Assembly: GCA_002307905.1 (NCBI GenBank)
Contig: DBUL01000149.1
Location: 496-14,121 of the forward strand
Source: Rhizobiaceae bacterium UBA1291
GTDB taxonomy: Bacteria; Pseudomonadota; Alphaproteobacteria; Rhizobiales; Rhizobiaceae
Reading direction: 5' to 3'
Length of the DNA stretch: 13,626 nucleotides
In this document: positions 5,895-12,480 of the stretch, in pieces
How the letters are laid out: each line of letters opens with the position of its first letter
How positions within the stretch are numbered: the first letter of the stretch is position 1
Position numbers and translations under genes: made by a program
The notes under the pieces: generated by a model
Databases searched by the model: none
What the model was told of the DNA's origin: nothing
What the model saw: only the letters and a program-made list of their open reading frames with translations

Positions 5895-7273
5895 TGCGCA
5901 GCCTCGAGCTGTCCGTTGCCGATGATGGCGGTGTGGGTGGGGAATAGCTCCAGCGGATCGCTGACAGCCATGGTGTGGTTGAGTGTCCAACGGTAGGCGG
6001 GGCTGGCCTGCATCACCTCGTCGAGGACGAAGGAGACGCCGCCGGCGGTGCCCTTGACGTCGGGAAGGCGGGCGTAGAACAGTTGGCGCGTGCCTGTGAT
6101 CGTCACTTCCTCGGCCATTTCCTTGGTCGGGGCGACGCCCTGGACGACGATCATCAGCTCGTGACCCGGCTTGTCCTTCAGCGGTTCCATGTCGCCCATG
6201 ATGCCGTTGCGGCCGAAGACGTTATAGTGCAACTCCCAGCCGTCCGGACCGAAGCGCTCGCGCACCTGGGTTTTCGCCCATTCGATCACCTCGTCGACAT
6301 GGGCGATGGTGTAGGGATCGCGAATGCCGGCCATGCCGACGAACCGCTCGCCAAGCTTGCCGGAGCCTTCAAGTTTAACCCTGAAGTCGGTTGCAGGAAC
6401 GAATTCCATGCCGGTGACGCGGGTGGTCTTTTCCGACACCTGTTCGTAGATGCAGTTCGTCATGTCGAGCATGCCGCCGGCGACATATTCGAAGAAGGGG
6501 TTGGAGCGCTCGTACATGGCGTGGCCGGCAACCGAGGCCACGGTGCAGCGCTGTTCCGGCGCCATTGCCGTCACCTCTACCCAATCCTCGGTGATCTCGC
6601 CGAGGACCGTTTCCTTGGCGCCATAGGGCTCGGCGCAGAACGACGCGCATTCGAGAACCTTGCCGAGATAGTAGGACTGGGCTTCGGGGAAGCCGCGGGC
6701 AAGGGCTGCACAGGCGAAGACGGCGCTGTCGGAGGAGCGGCCGCCGATGATGACGTCGCAGCCCTGATCGAGCAGCGCCCGGAAAGGATGAACGCCGGCC
6801 ATGGCGACGACGCGCTCGGTGGCGTCGAGTTCCTCTTCGGTCAGCGCCGAGCGGGCGTCGAGCCCTTGGATGGTCGAGCCGGACCGGATCTTGGCGCGCA
6901 CCAGTTCCTTGTCGACCTCGGAATAGAACCAGCCGATCCTGAAGGGCGGCAGATTATGCTTGGCGGCGATCTCGCGGATCATCTCGACATACATGTCGAC
7001 CCGGCTGTTGGTACCGGTATCGCCGGCCGAGCCGATGATCATCGGCACGCCGATGCGGCGCGAGGCCAGCAGCATTTCCTCAAGGTCATGCGCCTGCCAG
7101 GCCTTCGGGCTGGCGCAGGTATCGTTGCCGAGCGGCACCGGACCGATGTCGTCGCTGCCGCTGTCGGCCGCGATGAAGTCGGGGCCGGCCTCGACGCCGA
7201 TGTGGAAACTCTTGGGTTTCAGCGGCGCAAAACCCAGATGCCCGTTGGGGCAGATGATCTTCATAGATCGCAT
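5891..7273 (-). CDS. AtuA-family (DUF1446) protein, function uncertain
   Basis: A 460-residue cytoplasmic protein related to AtuA of Pseudomonas acyclic terpene utilisation. Family features are the N-terminal GHLGFAPLKPKSFH followed by GPDFIAADSGSDDIGP, the segment IIGSAGDTGTNSRVDMYVEM with its glycine-rich turn, and DVIIGGRSSDSAVFACAALARGFPEAQ in the middle. The start ATG at 7273 is chosen over the ATG at 7264 because GGAG lies 7 nt upstream of the former and too far from the latter. It is the first gene of a two-gene unit behind a sigma-54-type promoter and is coupled by ATGA to the DUF4387 gene. None of the other atu genes (acyl-CoA carboxylase, dehydrogenase or hydratase) are present, so a terpene role is unlikely. 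The reaction is unknown; a CoA-ester or carboxylic acid substrate is a guess. Confidence 0.85.
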   Translation of the reverse strand: MRSMKIICPNGHLGFAPLKPKSFHIGVEAGPDFIAADSGSDDIGPVPLGNDTCASPKAWQAHDLEEMLLASRRIGVPMIIGSAGDTGTNSRVDMYVEMIREIAAKHNLPPFRIGWFYSEVDKELVRAKIRSGSTIQGLDARSALTEEELDATERVVAMAGVHPFRALLDQGCDVIIGGRSSDSAVFACAALARGFPEAQSYYLGKVLECASFCAEPYGAKETVLGEITEDWVEVTAMAPEQRCTVASVAGHAMYERSNPFFEYVAGGMLDMTNCIYEQVSEKTTRVTGMEFVPATDFRVKLEGSGKLGERFVGMAGIRDPYTIAHVDEVIEWAKTQVRERFGPDGWELHYNVFGRNGIMGDMEPLKDKPGHELMIVVQGVAPTKEMAEEVTITGTRQLFYARLPDVKGTAGGVSFVLDEVMQASPAYRWTLNHTMAVSDPLELFPTHTAIIGNGQLEAAQ

Positions 7274-7278
7274 GCACT

Positions 7279-7293
7279 TTCTCCATTGAAGAA
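7279..7293 (-). promoter_or_regulatory. Small hairpin covering the ribosome binding site of the AtuA-family gene
   Basis: In the minus-strand transcript UUCUUC can pair with GGAGAA around an AAU loop, so the GGAG ribosome binding site falls inside the stem. It is only 6 bp with one G-U pair and would be weak. It may damp translation or may be chance. Confidence 0.25.
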
Positions 7294-7317
7294 CGAAATC
7301 CGTCTTGTTCTGGTGAA

Positions 7318-7333
7318 TGCATGCACCGTGCCA
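7318..7333 (-). promoter_or_regulatory. Sigma-54 (-24/-12) promoter for the AtuA/DUF4387 unit
   Basis: The minus strand reads TGGCACGGTGCATGCA, against the consensus TGGCACG-N4-TTGCA. The GG and GC elements are exactly spaced, and one base differs (A for the first T of the -12 box). Transcription should start near 7307, about 34 nt before the ATG at 7273. A sigma-54 activator gene ends about 115 nt upstream and a candidate enhancer lies between, which strongly supports the call. Confidence 0.8.
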
Positions 7334-7404
7334 ACCGCGAACGGAACTTTAAGGCGCTGTAATTCTTCAGAAAAAATAGCTGACCGAGATTGGCTTCAGG
7401 GAGC

Positions 7405-7433
7405 TGCGCGAAACGCACGCGGCGTGTCGCGCA
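7405..7433. promoter_or_regulatory. Inverted repeat, candidate upstream activating sequence for the sigma-54 activator
   Basis: TGCGCGAAACGC (7405-7416) and GCGTGTCGCGCA (7422-7433) are inverted repeats matching at 11 of 12 positions, with a 5-nt spacer. The centre (7419) lies about 112 bp upstream of the predicted sigma-54 start, the usual distance for an enhancer of a bacterial enhancer-binding protein. It also follows the activator stop codon, so a hairpin terminator is possible, but no T run follows on the minus strand. An A/T-rich stretch at 7360-7380 between enhancer and promoter could allow bending. Confidence 0.6.
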
Positions 7434-7445
7434 ATGCGCGCCGCC

Positions 7446-8462
7446 TTAATCGGTGATGAGGCCGAGCTTGATCATCTGGTGGCGCATGGCGTGCCGGCTG
7501 ATCTTCAAGCTGGCCGCGGCGCTTTGCAGATTGCCGCCGGCTGCCGCAAGCGCTGCCTCAATGAGCTTCTTCTGGTAATGTGCCGTGGCATCGTGGAAAC
7601 CGAGCAACAGATCGTCGGCGCCGGGCTGGCTGCGGGCAAGGGAGGAGACGCCCGCGGCCTTCGCCTTCACGGTGCGCAGGATACGGTCGGGCAGGTGCCG
7701 TGGCAGGATCACGTCGTCGTCTTCGAGGATGAAGATGCGCTCGATCAGGTTTTCCAGTTCACGGACATTGCCGGGCCAAGGATACTGCAAGAAGATCTGC
7801 TGTACTTCCTCGCTCAGCCCCCTGATGTTGCGCTTGTACTGGGCGTTGAACTTGTCGACGAAATGCTGCGACAGGATCAGGGCGTCTGAGGCGCGTTCCC
7901 TCAGCGCCGGCAGGTTGATCGCCACGACCTGGAGCCGGTAGTAGAGATCCTCTCGGAAGCGGCCGGAATTGACTTCGCCAAGCAGGATCTTGTTGGTCGC
8001 CGTAACGAGCCTGACGTCGACCGAGGTCGAGGTGACCGCGCCGACCCGGCGGAAACTCTGGGTGTCGAGGAAGCTCAGGAGCTTGGCCTGCAGGACGAGG
8101 TCCATCTCGCGGATCTCGTCGAGAAACACCGTGCCGTGGTTAGCCGTCTCCACAAGTCCGGCCTTCTTAACCTGGGCGCCCGTGAAGGCGCCGCGCTCAT
8201 GGCCGAACAGTTCGGATTCGAGAAGGCTCGAGGGAATGGCCGCGCAATTGATGTCGACAAATTCGCCGGCTGCGCGCACCGATTGCTGGTGCAGCATGCG
8301 GGCGACCAAGCCCTTGCCGGTGCCGGTCTCGCCGTAGATGAGCACGGTGCGTGCGGGGCTCTTGGCGACGCGCGTGATCAGCTTCCGCAGGGCATCTATG
8401 CTCGCATGCTCGCCGATCAGATCGCGCTCGTAGTTCGCCATGGGCCGCCCTGGTTGAGACAT
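7446..8462 (-). CDS. Sigma-54-dependent transcriptional activator without sensory domain (PspF-like architecture)
   Basis: A 338-residue bacterial enhancer-binding protein that should remodel sigma-54 holoenzyme by ATP hydrolysis. The AAA+ domain fills about residues 14-240: Walker A GETGTGKG at 44-51, the sigma-54-contacting GAFTGA at 91-96, Walker B TVFLDE at 111-116, sensor I ATNKIL at 155-160, arginine fingers in FREDLYYRL at 169-177, and WPGNVREL at 229-236. A Fis-type helix-turn-helix ends the protein (GNLQSAAASLKISRHAMRHQM, near 310-330). There is no receiver, PAS, GAF or ACT domain; only about 14 residues precede the AAA+ core. The start is set at ATG 8462, 5 nt after the upstream stop. 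ATG at 8441, after AGGGCGG, or an overlapping GTG at 8495 are alternatives. It follows the peptide transporter and C45 genes and precedes a sigma-54 promoter, its probable target. Confidence 0.92.
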   Translation of the reverse strand: MSQPGRPMANYERDLIGEHASIDALRKLITRVAKSPARTVLIYGETGTGKGLVARMLHQQSVRAAGEFVDINCAAIPSSLLESELFGHERGAFTGAQVKKAGLVETANHGTVFLDEIREMDLVLQAKLLSFLDTQSFRRVGAVTSTSVDVRLVTATNKILLGEVNSGRFREDLYYRLQVVAINLPALRERASDALILSQHFVDKFNAQYKRNIRGLSEEVQQIFLQYPWPGNVRELENLIERIFILEDDDVILPRHLPDRILRTVKAKAAGVSSLARSQPGADDLLLGFHDATAHYQKKLIEAALAAAGGNLQSAAASLKISRHAMRHQMIKLGLITD

Positions 8463-8467
8463 GGCGA

Positions 8468-9565
8468 CTATACCGGCATTTCGAACAACTGCCACTGCCC
8501 CGAACAGGGATTGCCCTCGAGAAAATGCAGGCTCGCATTGTCGCAGCGGTAGATGACGGTGGAGATGGTCTGGGAATCGTTGCGAACGGCATGCTGGCAG
8601 AGCGGACCGATGCCAGGCCCGTCCTCGGCGTGGCTCGCCATCAGTGCGGCCGCCGCTGCAATGTTCCAGCGCCGGCTGGGAACCATACGCGACAGGAAGC
8701 CGAACCGGGCCGATGAGTTCTCATCGATCCGGTCGCCATCCTCGAGAAGATTGCAGCCCGCCATTTTCGCTGTCACGAAATGATTGGTCCGCCACGAAGC
8801 TGCGCCCCTCTCGATGCCAAATGTGTCGGTGCCGAACTCGATCGCAGCGGTCGCGCCGCTGCGGTCTGCAAGCACCAGGTTTCCGCCGCCCGCATGGCGT
8901 CGCGCGGCGATAAAGTCCACCGCCTCATCGACCGTGCGGCAGGTGGCGAGGATCCGGGTCATGGCGAAGTAGCGCAGCCAGCCGACCCCATGGTTCCTGG
9001 TGCCGACGTGATTGTCGACAAGCGCGAGGCCGGCCGCATTGATCCCGCTCGAATAGGCGCCGGGGCTGCCGGCGCTGCCGACACAGATCATCCGGTCCGT
9101 CGCGATGTCCGGCCCCTCATGCAGAAAGACGCGCTGCACGCCGAGATGGGTGCCGGAAAAATCGCGGTTCTTGACCACCAGCGGCCCGTCGTCGCTGTCA
9201 CCGACCGCCCAGGTGCTGCAGCCGTCGGTGTCGATCTCCGCGGCCGCCTTGAGGTCGCGCAGGATGGTGATGTGCTGGTGGACGAAGAGATCGTCCTCCA
9301 TCAGACCGAAACCGTCGGCAATGCCGGCCAGTTCCGCCATCGTGTCGGGATCATGGGTGCTGAGGAAAGCGCGTTGCGCCTCGATGTAGCGCAGGCCGTC
9401 GGTATCGAGCAGGCCGGCGGCACCTGCCTGGTCGACGCGGCCGAGCACGGCAGTGCGGATCTGCTCGTCGCTCACGCCGGCTTTGGTCGCCTGGGCGCGT
9501 CCGCGCTCGTATGGACTGCCGGACAGCAGGACTGGATTGGCGCGCTTGGCGTCGAAGGGCAACAT
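8468..9565 (-). CDS. C45 family autoproteolytic acyltransferase/hydrolase (isopenicillin N acyltransferase-like)
   Basis: A 365-residue N-terminal-nucleophile enzyme of the C45/acyl-CoA:6-APA acyltransferase-like family, whose members cleave or transfer acyl groups at amide bonds. The family N-terminus GSPYERGRAQ is near residues 16-25. The expected nucleophile is Cys116 in DTDGCSTWAV, released by autocleavage after Gly115. The conserved NRD follows at 133-135 (VVKNRDFSG), and further on come SAGSPGAYSSGINAAGLAL and the WRTNHF motif. No signal peptide is seen, so it should act in the cytoplasm. ATG at 9565 is preferred to GTG at 9568 because TGAGG is then well spaced. It begins 4 nt after the last ATPase gene and ends 5 nt before the activator gene, so it probably acts on what the transporter imports. 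The native substrate (N-acyl amino acid, acylated peptide or lactam) cannot be read from sequence. Confidence 0.88.
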   Translation of the reverse strand: MLPFDAKRANPVLLSGSPYERGRAQATKAGVSDEQIRTAVLGRVDQAGAAGLLDTDGLRYIEAQRAFLSTHDPDTMAELAGIADGFGLMEDDLFVHQHITILRDLKAAAEIDTDGCSTWAVGDSDDGPLVVKNRDFSGTHLGVQRVFLHEGPDIATDRMICVGSAGSPGAYSSGINAAGLALVDNHVGTRNHGVGWLRYFAMTRILATCRTVDEAVDFIAARRHAGGGNLVLADRSGATAAIEFGTDTFGIERGAASWRTNHFVTAKMAGCNLLEDGDRIDENSSARFGFLSRMVPSRRWNIAAAAALMASHAEDGPGIGPLCQHAVRNDSQTISTVIYRCDNASLHFLEGNPCSGQWQLFEMPV

Positions 9566-9569
9566 CACA

Positions 9570-10586
9570 CTACCTCAGGATCGAGAGATTGTCGTCTATC
9601 AGGTGACAGGTGGCGGTGTGGCCGTCGCCGAGATCGTGACGCGGCGGCGCCTCAACCCGGCACAGATCGGTCGCCAGCGGGCAACGGGTGTGGAACTTGC
9701 AGCCGGGCGGCGGCGACTGCGGTGAGGGCAAGTCGCCGGTCAGCCGCACGCGCTGGTGCTTGCCCGGATGGTCGACATCAGGCACCGCCGACATCAGGCT
9801 CTGGGTATAGGGATGGCGCGGATTGGAAAGCACCGTCTCGACCTGCCCCATCTCGACGATCTCGCCGAGATACATCACCGCCACCCGATCGCTCAGATAG
9901 CCGATCACCGAAATATCGTGGGAGACGAAAAGGTAGGTCAGCCCCATGTCGCGCTTCAGGTTGGTCAGCAGTTCGATGATCTGCGCCTGGATCGACACAT
10001 CGAGCGCCGAGACCGGTTCGTCGCAGACGATGAACTGCGGATTGCTGATCAGGGCCCGGGCAATGCCGATGCGTTGCCGCTGGCCGCCGGAGAACTGGTG
10101 CGGGTAGCGGTCGAGATGGCTGGTCTTCAGCCCGACCTTCTCCATGATCGCCGCCACCTTGTCGCGCATCTCGCGCCGATTGGCGGCGAGCCCGTGCAGC
10201 ATCAGCGGCAGGCCGATGATGTCGGCGACGGTGCGGCGCGGATTGAGCGAGGCATAGGGGTCCTGGAAGATGATCTGCATGTGCCGGCGCATTGCCTTCA
10301 ACGCGTCCGGCTTCAGCGCCGTGATCTCGGTCCCGTTGAAGACGACCTTGCCGGAGGTCGGCTCGTGGAGCCGAAGCAGCGTGCGTCCGAGCGTCGACTT
10401 TCCGCACCCACTCTCACCGATCAGGCCGAGCGTTTCGCCGCGCCGGACCTCGAAGGAGACACTGTTGAGCGCGCGGATGTTGATTGGCGGCTTGCCGGTC
10501 GCCCAGGAGATCGGGCCGCGCCGCCCCCCGTAGTGCTTCACCAGGTTTTCGACGGTGATCAGCGGCGTATTCGAAGTCTCGCTCAT
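9570..10586 (-). CDS. Dpp/Opp-type peptide ABC transporter ATPase (DppF/OppF subtype)
   Basis: A 338-residue cytoplasmic ATPase energising the permease pair encoded upstream. It has Walker A GESGCGKST at 57-65, Q-loop IIFQDPYASLNP at 105-116, signature FSGGQRQR at 165-172, Walker B FIVCDEPVSALD at 185-196 and switch His223. The C-terminal oligopeptide/dipeptide (oligo_HPY) region starts at RHPYTQSLMSAVP near 257 and carries four cysteines (296, 302, 309, 327) spaced like those that hold an iron-sulfur cluster in some family members. Fourth-gene position and the FQDPYASLNP loop point to the DppF/OppF subtype. The ATG overlaps the preceding ATPase stop as ATGA, with GGAGG upstream. Imported compounds could be peptides, nickel chelates, glutathione or opine-like molecules; the family alone does not tell. 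Confidence 0.94.
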   Translation of the reverse strand: MSETSNTPLITVENLVKHYGGRRGPISWATGKPPINIRALNSVSFEVRRGETLGLIGESGCGKSTLGRTLLRLHEPTSGKVVFNGTEITALKPDALKAMRRHMQIIFQDPYASLNPRRTVADIIGLPLMLHGLAANRREMRDKVAAIMEKVGLKTSHLDRYPHQFSGGQRQRIGIARALISNPQFIVCDEPVSALDVSIQAQIIELLTNLKRDMGLTYLFVSHDISVIGYLSDRVAVMYLGEIVEMGQVETVLSNPRHPYTQSLMSAVPDVDHPGKHQRVRLTGDLPSPQSPPPGCKFHTRCPLATDLCRVEAPPRHDLGDGHTATCHLIDDNLSILR

Positions 10587-11584
10587 GCCTTGACCTCCGG
10601 CAGGCGGATGCAGCGCGCCCGGCGCAATTCACCGAATTCGCGCATGTCGATCCTGTTCATGCAGGCGTCCAGGCGTTCGCTGCAGCGGGAATAAAAGCGG
10701 CATTGCGGCGGCAGGTCGATCAGATCGGGCACCTGGCCCTCGATCGGCTTGATCTTCTGGCCGCGCAGCGAAAGCCGCGGGATGGATTGCAACAGGCCTC
10801 GCGTATAGGGGTGCTGGGGCTTCTGGATCACCGAGGCGGTCGGGCCTTCCTCGACCACCTGGCCGGCATACATGACCATGACCCGGTCGCAATATTCCGA
10901 GACAACGCCGAGATCATGGGTGATCAGGACGACGCTCATGCCGAGACGGACGCGAATGTCGGCGATCAGTTCCAGCACCTGGGCCTGGATGGTCACGTCG
11001 AGTGCTGTGGTCGGCTCGTCGGCAATCAGCAGCTTCGGCCGGCATGCAAGCGCGATGGCAATCATGATCCGCTGCCGCATGCCACCGGAGAACTCGTGCG
11101 GATAATTCTTGAGACGATCGCCGGCCGAGGCAATGCCGACGAGTTCCAGCATCTCCACCGCCTTGGCACGGGCGGTCTGCCGCCGTGCCATGCGGCCTTG
11201 CGGAAGCGTGTCGTCATGAGCGTAGAGCACTTCAAGGATCTGTTCGCCGACGGTCAGCGCCGGATTGAGTGCCGTCAAGGCGTCCTGCATGGTCATGGCG
11301 ATGTCGCGACCGCGGATCTTGCGCATGTCCTGCGACGATAGAGCTCTTAGATCGCGGCCCTCGAAATGGATCGAGCCGCTGTCGATGCGACCCGGTGCAC
11401 GCACCAGCCCCATGACCGAGGAGAAGGTGACGCTCTTGCCGGAGCCGCTTTCGCCGACCACGCCGAGGCATTCGCCCGGATTGACGGTGACGTCCACGCC
11501 GTCGACGGCGAAAACTCGCCCGGCGCGGGTCTCGAACACGGTTCGCAGGCCCTGGACCTGAAGGAGGGGGGAGGCAGTGGTCAT
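10583..11584 (-). CDS. Dpp/Opp-type peptide ABC transporter ATPase (DppD/OppD subtype)
   Basis: A 333-residue ATPase, the partner of the second ATPase in a heterodimer under the two permeases. It has Walker A GESGSGKS at 44-51, Q-loop TMQDALTALNP around Gln100, signature FSGGMRQR at 165-172, Walker B LLIADEPTTALD at 185-196 and His223. The Q-loop carries Met-Gln-Asp-Ala where Phe-Gln-Asp-Pro is commoner. The C-terminal oligo_HPY region (QHPYTRGLLQSIPR, near 257-270) ends with cysteines 295, 301, 308 and 325. The start ATG at 11584 overlaps the preceding permease stop by one base (TAATG); the frame runs open far upstream, but inside the permease gene. Permease genes before it and the second ATPase after it give the usual B-C-D-F order. 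Confidence 0.94.
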   Translation of the reverse strand: MTTASPLLQVQGLRTVFETRAGRVFAVDGVDVTVNPGECLGVVGESGSGKSVTFSSVMGLVRAPGRIDSGSIHFEGRDLRALSSQDMRKIRGRDIAMTMQDALTALNPALTVGEQILEVLYAHDDTLPQGRMARRQTARAKAVEMLELVGIASAGDRLKNYPHEFSGGMRQRIMIAIALACRPKLLIADEPTTALDVTIQAQVLELIADIRVRLGMSVVLITHDLGVVSEYCDRVMVMYAGQVVEEGPTASVIQKPQHPYTRGLLQSIPRLSLRGQKIKPIEGQVPDLIDLPPQCRFYSRCSERLDACMNRIDMREFGELRRARCIRLPEVKA

Positions 11585-12480
11585 TATTCGTTGAACCTCG
11601 GATCGAAGGCGTCGCGCAGGCCCTGGCTCGCCACGTTGATCACCAGCACGAGTAGCAGGATGGCGAGGCCGGGGAAGGTCGAGACCCACCAGGCTTCGAG
11701 GATGAAGGCGCGTCCGTCGGCCACCATGGATCCCCAGGAGGCGGTCGGCGGTTGGACGCCGAGGCCAAGGAACGAGAGGCTCGCTTCGAGAATGATGACG
11801 TCTGCCATACGGATCGTGGCAACGACCAGCACGGCGGACAGGACGTTCGGCATGATCTCCTTGAGCATGATATGGAACCGCGAGGCGCCAAGCGCGCGGG
11901 CGGCCTCGACATACTCCAGTTCGCGCACGGCCAGCGTCTCGCCGCGCACCACCCGGCATGGAATGACCCATTCCTTGTAGACCAGCGCCAGGATGATATT
12001 GAACAGGCCAGGTCCCATCATCGCCATCAGGCCAATGGCGAAGATCAGGTAGGGAAAGCCGAGCAGGATGTCGACGAGGCGCGAAATGACCACGTCGACC
12101 CAGCCCCGCAGGTACCCGGCTGCAAGCCCGGCGAGGATGCCGATGATCGTGGCGGCGATGACGACAACAGTGCCGATGAAGATCGAAATGCGCGCGCCAT
12201 AGATGATGCGCGAGAAGATGTCGCGCCCCAGAGCGTCGCAACCCAGCAGGAAACCCCATTCGCCACCCGGCATCCAGGCCGGCGGCTGAAGACGGCGGAA
12301 AAGATCCGTCTCGTAAGGGTCTTGCGGCGCGATCCAGGGGGCAAAGATGGCCATGACCGCGAAGGCCAGCAGGACCACGGCACTTGCCAGCGCCAGGCGG
12401 TTTTCCGCGAAGGTGGCGAGGTTGCGCCTGAAGGGCGAAATGGCGGGTGCGGTCGTGATCGGATCGGACACGGAACTCAT
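11584..12480 (-). CDS. Dpp/Opp-type peptide ABC transporter permease (DppC/OppC subtype)
   Basis: Inner-membrane permease of 298 residues. The N-terminal cytoplasmic stretch (FRRNLATFAENRLALAS) precedes the first hydrophobic helix, near residues 30-50. A periplasmic segment with the subtype motif LGCDALGRDIFSRIIYGAR is at 79-97 (Cys81 where Thr is more common). The BPD_transp_1 core follows, with the ATPase-contacting EAA loop EYVEAARALGASRFHIMLKE at 189-208, then the conserved LEASLSFLGLGVQPPTASWG at 231-250. The ATG overlaps the preceding permease stop as ATGA, so permease synthesis is coupled. Family and subtype are clear; substrate is not. Confidence 0.94.
   Translation of the reverse strand: MSSVSDPITTAPAISPFRRNLATFAENRLALASAVVLLAFAVMAIFAPWIAPQDPYETDLFRRLQPPAWMPGGEWGFLLGCDALGRDIFSRIIYGARISIFIGTVVVIAATIIGILAGLAAGYLRGWVDVVISRLVDILLGFPYLIFAIGLMAMMGPGLFNIILALVYKEWVIPCRVVRGETLAVRELEYVEAARALGASRFHIMLKEIMPNVLSAVLVVATIRMADVIILEASLSFLGLGVQPPTASWGSMVADGRAFILEAWWVSTFPGLAILLLVLVINVASQGLRDAFDPRFNE

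Noticed and set aside
5975..7456. A 493-codon open frame on the plus strand, antisense to the AtuA-family gene
   Set aside because: No family features, biased composition, no credible ribosome binding site, and it runs through the sigma-54 promoter region; a shadow of the sense gene.
8780..9979. A 399-codon plus-strand open frame across the C45 and ATPase genes
   Set aside because: Low-complexity Arg/Ala-rich translation opposite two clear genes with intact motifs.
10583..12259. A fused 558-codon frame joining the DppD-type ATPase to an upstream Arg-rich stretch
   Set aside because: The upstream part is antiphase to the DppC-type permease gene; the ATPase starts at ATG 11584 with normal family length.
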